Shown in pieces: positions 17,044 through 25,799 of a stretch of DNA of 64,000 nucleotides. Origin of the DNA: Bradyrhizobium sp. 138. Lineage in GTDB: Bacteria > Pseudomonadota > Alphaproteobacteria > Rhizobiales > Xanthobacteraceae. The notes beneath the pieces were generated by a model that saw only the letters and a list, made by a program, of their open reading frames with translations, did not search any database and was not told where the DNA came from. The stretch spans positions 124,001-188,000 of the forward strand of contig NZ_JADPKT010000073.1 of NCBI RefSeq assembly GCF_023074075.1. Reading direction: 5' to 3'. Positions within the stretch are counted from its first letter, which is position 1; each line of letters begins with the position of its first letter. The translations under genes and the position numbers were made by a program.

Positions 17044-18780
17044 CTATTTGCTGTCGAGCCGCCAGGCGCCGTCCCAGCCGGCGTCCGGGGGGCTCGCCTC
17101 GAACTGCGCGATGCGGCCGAGCATCGTGCGCGAGGGACCGTCACCGGGGACGGCTTCGAGCGCCGCGTTGAAGGCCGCGCGCGCCTCATCGAACCGACTG
17201 GCGCGATAGGCGGCGAGCGCTTCGGCATAGTGCGTGCGCAAACTCGCTTGCGCGCCGGTGAGTGCGCCTGCCCTCGCCATCACCTCGAAGATCGCCTGCG
17301 GCGCGCTCTGGCCCGCGACGGCCAAACGATCGATCTCGCGCAGCTCTAACCGCGAGCCGATCGCGTCCGCCGTTGCCAGAGAGATCAGGATGCGGGTGCC
17401 GTAGGCCTTGTTGACGGCCTCCAGCCGCGAGGCGAGGTTCACGGCATCGCCCATCACCGTAAAGCTCATCATCAATTCGGAGCCGATGCTACCGGTCAGG
17501 ACCTCGCCGGTGGCGATGCCGATCCGCAAATCGCACGGCGCCGGCATGGCACGGATGCCGAGCAGGTCGGGCAACTGCTTCTGGAGCGCCGGCACCTGGT
17601 CGGTCATCTCGATGGCGGCAAGTCCCGCGAGCAGCGCCTGCTCGTCCTCCTCGATGAAGGGCGGGCCCCAATAGGACATGATGGCATCGCCGATATATTT
17701 GTCGATGATGCCGCGATTGCCTCTGATGGGTGCGGACATCACCGTGAAATAGTGGTTCATCACCCTGACGAGGCCACGCGGGGTCATGCCCTCGCTCATC
17801 GCAGTGAAGCCGCTCATGTCGCAGAACATGATGGTCATGACCCGGCGCTCGCCGTCGATCGCGACCTCCGGCCGGTCGATCAGCCCCTGCACCACCTTGG
17901 GATCGATGTAGCGGCCGAAGGTCTCGCGGATGCGCTCGTTGTGCCTGAGCTGCTCGGTCATGCGGTTGAAGGCCGCGGCGAGCTCGCCGATCTCGTCCTG
18001 CGTGGAGACGGTGATGGTCTTGTCGAAGCGGCCCGCCTCGACCTCGCGGGTGCCGGCGAGCAGCAGCCGCACCGGTCGTGTGATGCCGCTGGACACAAGC
18101 AGCGCAAAGGCAAATCCGACGATCGCCGCCAGCAATGTCACGACGCCCGAAACGACGATCGCCTGATGCTGGCGGCTGATCACCTGCGACGTCGAGAAGA
18201 AGACCTGCGTCAGCATGTCGGCGCGGATCGCATCGATCTTGCGGTTGAACTGATCGCGCAGCACGTCGATGTGCTCCAGCGTGCCGCGGGCCTCCGCCAT
18301 CTGCTTGCCATCGACCTGCTTGAGCAGCCTCGCATGGTCCTCGTTGAGGTCGCGCCGCAGCTCGCTGACCGCAGTCTCGATGCGGATCTCGATCCGCGCC
18401 AGCGCGGCATTGTCGGAATACGTCCTGGGGTCTTCGATGATCGCGTTGATGAGCGTACGCGCGGCCTCGGCCTCCTCCTCGATCTTGCGGTCCGATTGCT
18501 CGAAGTCGCGAAGGCGCGCCGCGTAGGCCGCCTCATCCGACGGCGCCTCCATCCTGGTCATGACCATCCGCCGCAGCGCCAGCCCCCGCTCCAGCGAGCG
18601 GATGTTGGCGCGGGCCAGATGGCTATAGGCCGGGATGTAGCGGTTGGTCAGCTCGTCGAGCAGGACGCCGACCTGGCTCGACATCACCATCGACAGGATC
18701 GAGGTGACCAGCATCAGGACGATCAATCCGAGGGCGATGCCGACGATCTTGCGCCGGATCGACTGGTTGAAAATCGGCAT
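17044..18780 (-). CDS. Membrane-anchored HAMP class III adenylate/guanylate cyclase
   Basis: A 578-residue predicted cAMP- or cGMP-forming enzyme. Layout: membrane helix at about 10-32 (IVGIALGLIVLMLVTSILSM), a mainly helical periplasmic sensor, second membrane helix at about 180-205, HAMP (SSGITRPVRLLL onwards) and a cyclase domain at about 270-450. Metal-binding Asp residues appear in IMFCDMSGFTAMSEG and in IIDKYIGDAIMSYWG; TVMGDAVNLASRLEAVN is the dimer-interface motif. The last 100 residues contain a TPR-like helical pair (EALAAYRASRFDEARAAFNA). The start MPIFNQSIRRK at 18780 places the first helix correctly; the longer upstream frame is rejected. Substrate (ATP or GTP) cannot be read by eye. 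It is divergent from the transglycosylase gene. Confidence 0.88.
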   Translation of the reverse strand: MPIFNQSIRRKIVGIALGLIVLMLVTSILSMVMSSQVGVLLDELTNRYIPAYSHLARANIRSLERGLALRRMVMTRMEAPSDEAAYAARLRDFEQSDRKIEEEAEAARTLINAIIEDPRTYSDNAALARIEIRIETAVSELRRDLNEDHARLLKQVDGKQMAEARGTLEHIDVLRDQFNRKIDAIRADMLTQVFFSTSQVISRQHQAIVVSGVVTLLAAIVGFAFALLVSSGITRPVRLLLAGTREVEAGRFDKTITVSTQDEIGELAAAFNRMTEQLRHNERIRETFGRYIDPKVVQGLIDRPEVAIDGERRVMTIMFCDMSGFTAMSEGMTPRGLVRVMNHYFTVMSAPIRGNRGIIDKYIGDAIMSYWGPPFIEEDEQALLAGLAAIEMTDQVPALQKQLPDLLGIRAMPAPCDLRIGIATGEVLTGSIGSELMMSFTVMGDAVNLASRLEAVNKAYGTRILISLATADAIGSRLELREIDRLAVAGQSAPQAIFEVMARAGALTGAQASLRTHYAEALAAYRASRFDEARAAFNAALEAVPGDGPSRTMLGRIAQFEASPPDAGWDGAWRLDSK

Positions 18781-19105
18781 TGGTCCGGGGCAAAGGCTAA
18801 AAAGGACGAAGCGAGGGAACTCCATACACCGATCCGGCTGCGGGAACACGCGCAATCTGGTTCCTCCTGACGCCCTAGACCGGGCCGCGCCGTCGCGCAG
18901 GCCCGAGATCGTCAACAAAAGGTTAAGGACTTTCCCTTTGCTTCCCAGCGCGGAAAGTTCCCGCGTCACATCCGTATTTTGCCGCATTGTTGCGACAGCG
19001 TGAGGATGCGACACGATGCTGATGCATCGTGTCGGTGCTTTGATTCTCAAGCCGCATGTCGTCGCGGACCTTGGTTTGTAGTGGTTTCGCAGGGGGGACC
19101 ATCGA
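18781..19105. other. Divergent intergenic region between cyclase and transglycosylase
   Basis: A 325-base spacer that must contain both divergent promoters. A G-rich ribosome-site (AGGGGGGACC) sits just before the transglycosylase ATG. I see no convincing -35/-10 pair, palindrome or known operator in it, and no small gene. Confidence 0.5.
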
Positions 19106-21292
19106 ATGAACCAGTGCCTACGCTCGCTCGCGTGTGTCGTTGCCGTGGCCGCAATGGCCCTCCTTCCCACCGAGCTCGCGGCCAAGAGCAATCACAAATC
19201 GTCCGCGCCGAAGAAGACGCATGAGGCGAAAGCCGGCAAGCAGCGTCATGCCGCGGCAAAATCGCGCCACGGCAAGCATGCCGAGGCCCGGCGCAAGTCG
19301 AAGAAGGGCGACGACGCCCCGTCTGACAAGCCCGCAACCCCGCCGCTGACCAGTGACCTCGCCGCGCTGAAGGACGCGATCGATCTCGCGCGCAAGGGCA
19401 AGACCGAGGACGCGAACGCGGCGCGCGACCGCATTGCCGATCCCGCCGGGCAGAAGCTTGCCGACTGGTTCATGCTGCGCCACTCCGATAGCACCGCGAA
19501 TTTCAGGCGTTACGCCGCCTTCCTCGCCGCCAATCCGGATTGGCCGAGCAGCGCGCTGCTGCGCCGGCGCGCCGAGGCGCGGCTGTGGCAGGAGAAGAGC
19601 GAGCCGGCCATTGTGCACAAATTCACCATGGACCGGCCGACCAGCGCCAAGGGCAAGTTCGCGCTCGCCCGCGTACTGCTCGGCGAAGGCGACAATGACA
19701 GGGCCGCGCGGCTGGTCCGCGAGGCCTGGCGCACCGACGAATTGTCCGAGCGCAGCGAGGAGGATTCCTACGAGGCGTTCCGCGATCTCCTCACCGCGGA
19801 CGATCATCGCGCCCGCATGGACAAGCGGCTCGGCGCCAAGGACTATGCGGGTGCGCGGCGCGCCGCAAAACGGCTCGGCGAGGATGCGCTCGCGATCGTC
19901 AAAGCCTGCGCCGCCGTCACCGGCAAGGCCAGCAAGGCCAAGGATTATCTCGAGGACGTGCCAAGCGACGCGCGCCGCGATCTTGGCTATGTGCTGTGCC
20001 GCGCGCAATGGCACCTGCAGAAGGACCGCATCGACGACGCGGCCGAGGTGATCCTGGCCGCCGCGCCCGACACCATGGCCGCCCAGGACACCGATGCCTG
20101 GTGGCGCGAGCGCCGCCTGCTCGCGCGCAAGCTGCTCGACCAGGGCAAGTCCAGAACGGCGTATGACGTGGTGCGCACCGCGGCGGTGCCCGAGAAGGAA
20201 GTCTACCGCGTCGACTACCATTTCATGTGCGGCTGGATCGCGCTGCGCTTCCTCGACGATCCCAAGGCGGCGATGGTGCATTTCGCCGCCATCGACGAAG
20301 GTTCAGCCAATCCGATCGCGCTGTCGCGCGCCCATTATTGGCGCGGCCGTGCCGCCGAGGCGATGGGTGCTGTGGCCGATGCCCGCATGAGCTATCGGGC
20401 GGCCTCGCGCTATCCCACCGCCTATTACGGCCAGCTGGCCCGTGCAAAGCTCGGCCTCGACCGCATCGAGCTGCGAGCGCCCTCGCTCGTGCTGGCCGCC
20501 GCCGACACACCGCCCGCGGACGAGCGCGTGCGTGCTGCCGAGATGCTCTACGGCATCGGCGAGCGCGACGTGGTGTTTTACTACGCCGAGGATTTCGCCA
20601 AGGAGAGCACCGATGTCGCCGCGCTCGAAGCGCTCGGCGAGCTCGCCGGGCGGCGCAACGATGCGCGCGTGATGCTGGAGGTGGGCAAGACGGCGCTGGC
20701 GCGCGGGCTCGCGCTCGACCATTACGCCTTCCCCACCATCGGCATCCCCGAGCACCAGCAGGTCGCGCCCGCGATCGAGACCAGCGTGATCTATTCGGTG
20801 GCACGCACCGAGAGCTCGTTCGACCAGCGCGACAAGTCGCCCGCCAATGCGGTCGGGCTGATGCAGGTGACACCTGAAGCCGGCCGCGATACCGCAAAGC
20901 GCTTCGGCCTGACTTACGACTGGGACAAGATGGTCTCCGATCCCGTCTACAACACGCAGATGGGCGCGGCCGAGCTCAGCGCGCTGCTGTCGGAATATCG
21001 CGGCAACCAGATCATGACCTTCGCCGGCTACAACGCCGGCCGCGGCCGCGTGCGCGAATGGGTGCAGGCGCGCGGCGACCCCAGGGACCCCAACGTTGAT
21101 CCGGTCGACTGGGTCGAGCGCATCCCGCTGTCGGAGACGCGCAATTACGTCCAGCGCGTGATGGAGAACGTGCTGGTCTACCGCGCGCGGCTCGAGGACA
21201 GCAGCATGATCGCCGGCAAGAGCGACGCACGCGTGGTGACGAAGGACGCCAGCGCAACGGCGCCCGTGGCGGCCGCAGCACCCGCTCCCTAG
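19106..21292 (+). CDS. slt: Soluble lytic murein transglycosylase
   Basis: Lytic transglycosylases cut the MurNAc-GlcNAc bond of peptidoglycan in the periplasm with formation of anhydro-MurNAc. The 728-residue protein has a signal peptide (residues 1-26, SLACVVAVAAMALLPTELAA), a Lys/Ala/His-rich basic linker to about residue 70, a long alpha-helical superhelix like that of Slt70, and a C-terminal SLT domain at about 560-690 with the catalytic Glu in VARTESSFDQRDKSP, followed by NAVGLMQVTPEAGRDTA and FAGYNAGRGRVREW. The basic linker may bind wall polymers. Gene symbol is by family; it is not proven to be the orthologue of E. coli slt. Confidence 0.9.
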   Translation: MNQCLRSLACVVAVAAMALLPTELAAKSNHKSSAPKKTHEAKAGKQRHAAAKSRHGKHAEARRKSKKGDDAPSDKPATPPLTSDLAALKDAIDLARKGKTEDANAARDRIADPAGQKLADWFMLRHSDSTANFRRYAAFLAANPDWPSSALLRRRAEARLWQEKSEPAIVHKFTMDRPTSAKGKFALARVLLGEGDNDRAARLVREAWRTDELSERSEEDSYEAFRDLLTADDHRARMDKRLGAKDYAGARRAAKRLGEDALAIVKACAAVTGKASKAKDYLEDVPSDARRDLGYVLCRAQWHLQKDRIDDAAEVILAAAPDTMAAQDTDAWWRERRLLARKLLDQGKSRTAYDVVRTAAVPEKEVYRVDYHFMCGWIALRFLDDPKAAMVHFAAIDEGSANPIALSRAHYWRGRAAEAMGAVADARMSYRAASRYPTAYYGQLARAKLGLDRIELRAPSLVLAAADTPPADERVRAAEMLYGIGERDVVFYYAEDFAKESTDVAALEALGELAGRRNDARVMLEVGKTALARGLALDHYAFPTIGIPEHQQVAPAIETSVIYSVARTESSFDQRDKSPANAVGLMQVTPEAGRDTAKRFGLTYDWDKMVSDPVYNTQMGAAELSALLSEYRGNQIMTFAGYNAGRGRVREWVQARGDPRDPNVDPVDWVERIPLSETRNYVQRVMENVLVYRARLEDSSMIAGKSDARVVTKDASATAPVAAAAPAP

Positions 21293-21368
21293 TCGGCGCC
21301 GCTGGGGACTGGATCCGGCGCCTGCAAGATTACGTTGCTGCGGCTTCCACGCGAGTGCAGTCGCGCAG

Positions 21369-21731
21369 CTAGGTGTCACCTCCTTCCATCGTGATCAGAT
21401 CGCGACCGTCCAAATATGCGCCGGTCAAGGCTCTTGCGAAGGTCCAGGCGTGTATCGTCCAGCTCCAGCACGCGACGGCACTGAAGACCGCCATCATCTC
21501 GATCATGTTGCCAGCGGCGAGCTCGACGTTCGGAATGGCCGGTCCTAGACGCCCAGGCGTCGACCATTGCATCAACAGCGTCACGAATTCGCCACGCCGG
21601 TAGCAATCGTGGTCACAGTAGCGGCGCTGTGTCCGCACATGCCGGACATAGCCGAAGCGGAGTGACCGCGAGCATGTGCTGCACGTGGCGGCGTGCGATG
21701 GGGGCTCGTGATTGACCACCACGAACTTCAT
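21369..21731 (-). CDS. CX2C-X18-CX3C mini zinc-finger protein with hydrophobic segment
   Basis: A 120-residue protein of unknown function. Its N-terminal half holds Cys17, Cys20, Cys39 and Cys43 (CSTC and CDHDC), the same spacing as in the neighbouring 62-residue protein, so a compact zinc site is likely. The second half has a hydrophobic stretch at about 75-95 (MIEMMAVFSAVACWSWTIHA) that could be a membrane helix. MKFVVVNHEPP at 21731 was chosen over an upstream frame because it overlaps the previous gene by four bases (ATGA) and has GAGGG upstream. It is last in the five-gene cluster. Confidence 0.6.
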   Translation of the reverse strand: MKFVVVNHEPPSHAATCSTCSRSLRFGYVRHVRTQRRYCDHDCYRRGEFVTLLMQWSTPGRLGPAIPNVELAAGNMIEMMAVFSAVACWSWTIHAWTFARALTGAYLDGRDLITMEGGDT

Positions 21732-21916
21732 GAAGCCGCCCTCACGCGATCTTCCGCGAGCGCCTCGCAGAACAGCGCGTAGCACTGATAGTCACAGTAA
21801 GGCAGACGGGTGGCGATCTCGCGGAGATAGCTGCCGCCGATCGGCTCGCAGCACTGCAGGCACCAGGTCTGCCGGAACGGGGTCCGGTCGTTCACCAGCA
21901 CGAACGCGAATCTCAT
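21728..21916 (-). CDS. CX2C-X18-CX3C mini zinc-finger protein
   Basis: A 62-residue protein with Cys19, Cys22, Cys41 and Cys45 (CLQC and CDYQC), identical in spacing to its 120-residue neighbour and also sharing the YCD-x-x-CY wording and a start of the type M-[KR]-F-x-x-V. This points to tandem duplication. The ATG at 21916 overlaps the stop of the secreted-protein gene by four bases, and its own stop overlaps the next start by four, so translation of the three genes is probably coupled. Function unknown. Confidence 0.6.
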   Translation of the reverse strand: MRFAFVLVNDRTPFRQTWCLQCCEPIGGSYLREIATRLPYCDYQCYALFCEALAEDRVRAAS

Positions 21917-22308
21917 GTGGCACCTCCCAAAGCGAAGCAGTAAACGCTGTCCAACGGAGATAGTGCGGGTGGTGGAGCGCAAAGATGGTTTCGGCCGTCG
22001 GGATTATCCCTGTTTCGCTCCACTTTTTGCGGTGGGATCAGAATGTATCTCCCGTCCTCCCTGCGCCGTGCATAGATCTGGCCATCGATGTACTTGATGT
22101 CGGTCGGATAGCAGTCAGCGCTGTTGCAGCAGCTGAGGCTCGGATTGTCCGGCATGTGCCAGGTCGAATAGAATCTTTCGTGCAGCCCCTGGTCCTGGGG
22201 TGGGTGCTGGCGATGAACGGCACCATGTCCAGTCTCCTGCGCCTGGACGGTCGCAGCGGAGCCGAGGAGAACCATCGAGCAGAAGAGCTTGCATGAGCGG
22301 TTCAACAC
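21913..22308 (-). CDS. Small secreted protein with CCxxxDC motif, function unknown
   Basis: A 131-residue protein with a signal peptide (LFCSMVLLGSAATVQAQ) and a periplasmic or extracellular domain that contains SCCNSADCYPTD, GQIYARRREDGRYILIP and NPDGRNHLCAPPP. I recall this combination from small secreted rhizobial proteins without a known role. The start is a GTG at 22308; an ATG at residue 12 would lose most of the signal peptide. Its stop overlaps the next gene by four bases (ATGA). Confidence 0.65.
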   Translation of the reverse strand: MLNRSCKLFCSMVLLGSAATVQAQETGHGAVHRQHPPQDQGLHERFYSTWHMPDNPSLSCCNSADCYPTDIKYIDGQIYARRREDGRYILIPPQKVERNRDNPDGRNHLCAPPPALSPLDSVYCFALGGAT

Positions 22309-22360
22309 AATAGGCTCCGGGATCAGACCTACCGAACGATGTCAGCTCTCCAATTCAGCC

Positions 22361-22570
22361 TCATGCGGCCCGAGCCTGGAACAACCAGCTTCGGTCGCGT
22401 TCGCGGCGTGTGCGGAAGCGATCGACGCACTTCTTGGAGCAGAGCGCAGTGCGCCACGAATAATAGCGGATCAGACCAAACTTGCCGCTACACACCGCAC
22501 AACCGTTGTTTGAAGCGCAGCGTTCGGACTCGGGTAGGCGACGCTCAGGAAGTTCCGATGTATCACACAT
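22361..22570 (-). CDS. CX2C-X16-CX3C mini zinc-finger protein
   Basis: A 69-residue protein with Cys24, Cys27, Cys44 and Cys48 (CAVC and CSKKC), nearly the spacing seen in the two proteins further downstream, and an Arg-rich C-terminal tail (RFRTRRERDRSW) suited to nucleic-acid or acidic-partner binding. GAGGGAG lies a normal distance before ATG 22570. The start overlaps the end of the upstream 74-residue frame by eight bases. Function unknown; a treble-clef-like zinc knuckle is my inference from spacing. Confidence 0.6.
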   Translation of the reverse strand: MCDTSELPERRLPESERCASNNGCAVCSGKFGLIRYYSWRTALCSKKCVDRFRTRRERDRSWLFQARAA

Positions 22571-22787
22571 TGCTGTCTCCCTCTGTTGCTTGCGCGTTTG
22601 CCAGTTCGTTCCCTCCGACCTCATACGGGTCGTAAATTGCCGTGATCGCGGCTGCGAGCCTGTCGTCGTGCGCTTGCTGATTGAGTTGGGCCGACGCTCC
22701 GGTTGACCATGAGGTTAGTTCGCCGGGCACGAAGCGACCAATTGTACGGAGGTAAATGGCCGACATGACTAGGATTGGAGGAGCCAT
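22563..22787 (-). CDS. Small hypothetical protein at head of the mini-protein cluster
   Basis: A 74-residue frame beginning MAPPILVMSAIYLRTIGRFV, with a later mostly helical part (DDRLAAAITAIYDPYEVGGN). It has no cysteines and no clear signal peptide. It overlaps the next gene by eight bases, which argues that it belongs to the same transcript, but its ribosome site is weak (GGGA) and an alternative ATG exists at 22766. This is the least certain gene of the cluster. Confidence 0.4.
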   Translation of the reverse strand: MAPPILVMSAIYLRTIGRFVPGELTSWSTGASAQLNQQAHDDRLAAAITAIYDPYEVGGNELANAQATEGDSNV

Positions 22788-23050
22788 ACTTAGGTTTGTC
22801 CCGTACTCGCCCGGGGGCGTTCGTGCCGCCCCACGTTCAACGAGACGGCGCACGACGCTTCGGTTGCACGGTCACCGTGAAAACCTTGCCGGCTCTCTTG
22901 CCGGCCTGGGGCGCTTGATGCGCCGCAATGGACAGGGCGAGCCGCCAATAAGGCGACGTCTGACCACCCATCCGACTTTGGCCGGAATTGCTCCTCTGGC
23001 GTCAACGTGCTCTACTTGTCTTCACGCAGAGAGCGCCGGGAGCGTCTGCG

Positions 23051-25036
23051 ATGAAGCCTGTCCGGGCCGTCACGTTCGGGAAGTCAGCCGCGCAATACCT
23101 CGCCGGCTGGATCGGGCAAGCTGTTACCGCCAAGCAGCGCGTTCGGCCCGGTGACGCCGATTTGCTGGAAGCGGTCAAGCAGTGGCAGCAAGTCTTCGAG
23201 CACAATCCGGTCATGTACTTCATGGTCGATCCGGCCGGAACCGTGATCAACGTGAACACGTTCGGCGCCGCGCAACTGGGCTATACGGCCGCGGAGTTGA
23301 TCGGCCGATCGGTGCTCGATGTCTTCTTCGAGGAGGATCGCGACTTCGTCCGCGCGTGTGTCGCGCTGTGCCTTGAGACCGTCGATCAGTCCCACACCTG
23401 GGAGATCCGGAAGGTGCGAAAGGACGGCTCGGTGCTATGGGTACGCGAGAATGCCAAGACCATGCTGCGGGCCGATGGCGGGCCGATCGTGCTGGTCGCC
23501 TGCGAGAACATCACCGAGCGCAAGGAAGCAGAGAATGCGCTGCGAGCGAGCGAGGCTTATCTCGCCCAGGCGCAGGAATTGAGCCACACTGGTAGTTTCG
23601 GCTGGAAGGCGGCAACCGGCGAGATCACCTGGTCCAAGGAGACTTATCGCATCTTCCAATGCGAGGAGGGAACGAAGCCAGAGATCCGGTTCATGCTCCA
23701 GCGGATCCATCCGGAGGACCGCCTCGCGGTGCAGAAGACGACGGGCCGGGCAGCCCGAGAGGGAAAAGATTACGATCACGAGTACCGACTCGTGATGCCC
23801 GACGGCTCGATCAAGTACGTCCGAGCGGTGGCCCGGGCGATGCGAGATTCCAGCGGTCACGTCGAGTTCGTCGGATCGGTGACCGACATCACGGCGACGA
23901 AAGAGGCAGAGCGCAGGCTGCGTGAGAGCGAGCAGCGCTTTCGGGACTACGCCGAAACCGCGTCTGACTGGTTCTGGGAAACGGGGCCAGACCATCGCGT
24001 GACCCTGGTCTCGCAACACTCCGATACCACGACCGCCCCCGCGGGCCTGATCGGACTCACGCGTTGGGACATCGCTCCGGACGCCGATCTCGAGCCTGAG
24101 AAGTGGCGAGAGCATCGCGCGGCGCTCGACGCCCACATCCCGTTCCGCGACCTGGTGTATCGCAGCAAAGACCGCAATGGGCAGCAGATCTATGTTCGGA
24201 CCAGCGGCAAGCCGTTCTTCGGCGCCGACGGCGTCTTTCTGGGCTATCGTGGCGTTTGCACCGACGTAACTGCGGCTATCAGGGCCGATCAGGCCGAAAA
24301 CGCGCTGCGCAAGGCCCAAGCCGAGCTCGCCCATGTGACGCGCGTCACGACGCTGGGCGAGTTGACGGCTTCAATCGCCCACGAGATCAACCAGCCCCTC
24401 GCCGCCGTGATCGCAAATGCCGACGCCTGCATCGCCTGGCTCCAGCGCAATCCGCCAGATCTCAAGGCGGCCCGCCGCTCCGTGGAGTGGATCATCGAGG
24501 ATGGCAAGCGTGCCAGCGACGTGATCCGTCACGTTCGGGCACTCGCCAAGCGGTCCGACATCGAAATGGTTCCGCTCGACCCCAACATGGTCGTGCGCGA
24601 GGCGGTCGCGCTCGTTCAGCGCGAGATGGCCAGCCACGCCGTGTCGGTACGGATGGAGCTGTCGTCGGGAGTGCCCAGGATCTTTGGCGATCGTATCCAA
24701 TTGCAACAGGTCCTGATCAACCTGGTCATGAACGGGATCGAGGCCATGGAAGGCGTCCGTGATCGCCCTCGCGAGCTGGCGATCCGTTCAGCAGCGAGCG
24801 GCGATGGCGCGGTGCTGGTGAGCGTTTCCGACTGCGGCGTCGGCATCTGTGAACAGGCGATGGACCGCCTGTTCATGCCCTTCTTTACCACAAAGGCTTC
24901 CGGCATGGGCATGGGGCTGTCGATCTGCCGCTCCATCATCGAGGCCCATGGCGGACGACTGTCCGCCGCACCGAACCAGCATCACGGCGCAACTTTTCAG
25001 ATCACCCTGCCCCTCCATCAAGAGGAAACATCGTGA
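23051..25036 (+). CDS. Soluble multi-PAS histidine kinase (FixL-like class)
   Basis: A 661-residue kinase without membrane helices. It has three PAS domains: about 45-165 (FEHNPVMYFMVDPAGTVINV), 170-290 (LSHTGSFGWKAATGEITWS, a PAS-3 fold with KEAERRLRESEQ after it) and 300-420 (ASDWFWETGPDHRVTLVS). The HisKA domain reads LGELTASIAHEINQPLAAVI, the FixL/DctB type, followed by ATPase boxes NLVMNGIEAME, VSDCGVGIC and GMGMGLSICRSI. The PAS text lacks any heme signature I can identify, so oxygen sensing is not claimed. ATG at 23051 fits; a TTG at 22988 is the longer alternative. Its stop overlaps the next start (GTGA), so it pairs with the FixJ-type regulator. Confidence 0.9.
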   Translation: MKPVRAVTFGKSAAQYLAGWIGQAVTAKQRVRPGDADLLEAVKQWQQVFEHNPVMYFMVDPAGTVINVNTFGAAQLGYTAAELIGRSVLDVFFEEDRDFVRACVALCLETVDQSHTWEIRKVRKDGSVLWVRENAKTMLRADGGPIVLVACENITERKEAENALRASEAYLAQAQELSHTGSFGWKAATGEITWSKETYRIFQCEEGTKPEIRFMLQRIHPEDRLAVQKTTGRAAREGKDYDHEYRLVMPDGSIKYVRAVARAMRDSSGHVEFVGSVTDITATKEAERRLRESEQRFRDYAETASDWFWETGPDHRVTLVSQHSDTTTAPAGLIGLTRWDIAPDADLEPEKWREHRAALDAHIPFRDLVYRSKDRNGQQIYVRTSGKPFFGADGVFLGYRGVCTDVTAAIRADQAENALRKAQAELAHVTRVTTLGELTASIAHEINQPLAAVIANADACIAWLQRNPPDLKAARRSVEWIIEDGKRASDVIRHVRALAKRSDIEMVPLDPNMVVREAVALVQREMASHAVSVRMELSSGVPRIFGDRIQLQQVLINLVMNGIEAMEGVRDRPRELAIRSAASGDGAVLVSVSDCGVGICEQAMDRLFMPFFTTKASGMGMGLSICRSIIEAHGGRLSAAPNQHHGATFQITLPLHQEETS

Positions 25037-25704
25037 GCGAGCGTGCGACGCCTTTGCCGCCGCAGGAGGACGGCGATCAGCCAATCGTCTTCATCGTCGA
25101 TGACGACGCGTCCATGCGCCGTGCGCTCACCAATCTGTTCGAGTCGGTCGGCCTCAAGGTCGAAGCATTCGGCTCGGCACCGCAACTGCTCCAGACCAAG
25201 CCGCCGGAAGTCCCCAGTTGCCTGGTGCTCGACATTCGCTTGCCCGGAGGGAGCGGCCTCGACCTGCAGACCGACCTCGCCAAGGCAAATATCCACACGC
25301 CGATCATCTTTATTACCGGTCATGGCGATATTCCCATGACCGTTCGGGCCATGAAGAGTGGCGCGATCGACTTCCTCACAAAGCCGGTCCGCGACCAGGA
25401 CATCCTGGACGCAGTCCAGGCCGCCATCGAGCGGGACCGCAAGCGCCGCGACCTGAACAGGACGGTCTCGTCCGTCAAATCACGGTTCGACACTCTGTCC
25501 TCGCGGGAGCGAGACGTATTGTCGCTGGTGACGTCCGGCCTGATGAACAAGCAAGTGGCCGCCAAGCTCGGATTGGCGGAAATCACCGTCAAAATCTATC
25601 GCGGCCAGATCATGCGGAAAATGGGCGCGAAGTCGCTGGCCGATCTGGTGAGAATGAGCGAGGCGCTCGGGATTGGGCCGAGCAAGTCCGACATGCAAAC
25701 CTAA
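25033..25704 (+). CDS. FixJ-family response regulator (receiver plus LuxR-type HTH)
   Basis: A 223-residue transcription regulator, almost certainly the partner of the upstream kinase (GTG start inside the kinase stop, four-base overlap). The receiver (about 15-135) has FIVDDDASMRRAL, the phospho-Asp in LVLDIRLPGGSGLDL, the Thr/Ser in FITGHGDIPMTVRAMK, and the Lys in FLTKPVRDQDIL. The C-terminal HTH (about 155-215) reads LSSRERDVLSLVTSGLMNKQ and EITVKIYRGQIMRKMGAKSL, the FixJ/NodW/TodT type. Targets are unknown. Confidence 0.92.
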   Translation: MSERATPLPPQEDGDQPIVFIVDDDASMRRALTNLFESVGLKVEAFGSAPQLLQTKPPEVPSCLVLDIRLPGGSGLDLQTDLAKANIHTPIIFITGHGDIPMTVRAMKSGAIDFLTKPVRDQDILDAVQAAIERDRKRRDLNRTVSSVKSRFDTLSSRERDVLSLVTSGLMNKQVAAKLGLAEITVKIYRGQIMRKMGAKSLADLVRMSEALGIGPSKSDMQT

Positions 25705-25799
25705 GTATGAGTTTCCAATGATGACTGGCAGGTCCACCTTGCGTGTTTAGGTTTGGCCGTAGCGACGGCAAGCTCAATCCGGGGCGAGGAGCGGACGTC

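Noticed and set aside
23051..25036. Heme-binding oxygen sensor FixL
   Set aside because: The kinase class is FixL-like, but I could not identify the heme-ligating His context in any of the three PAS domains.
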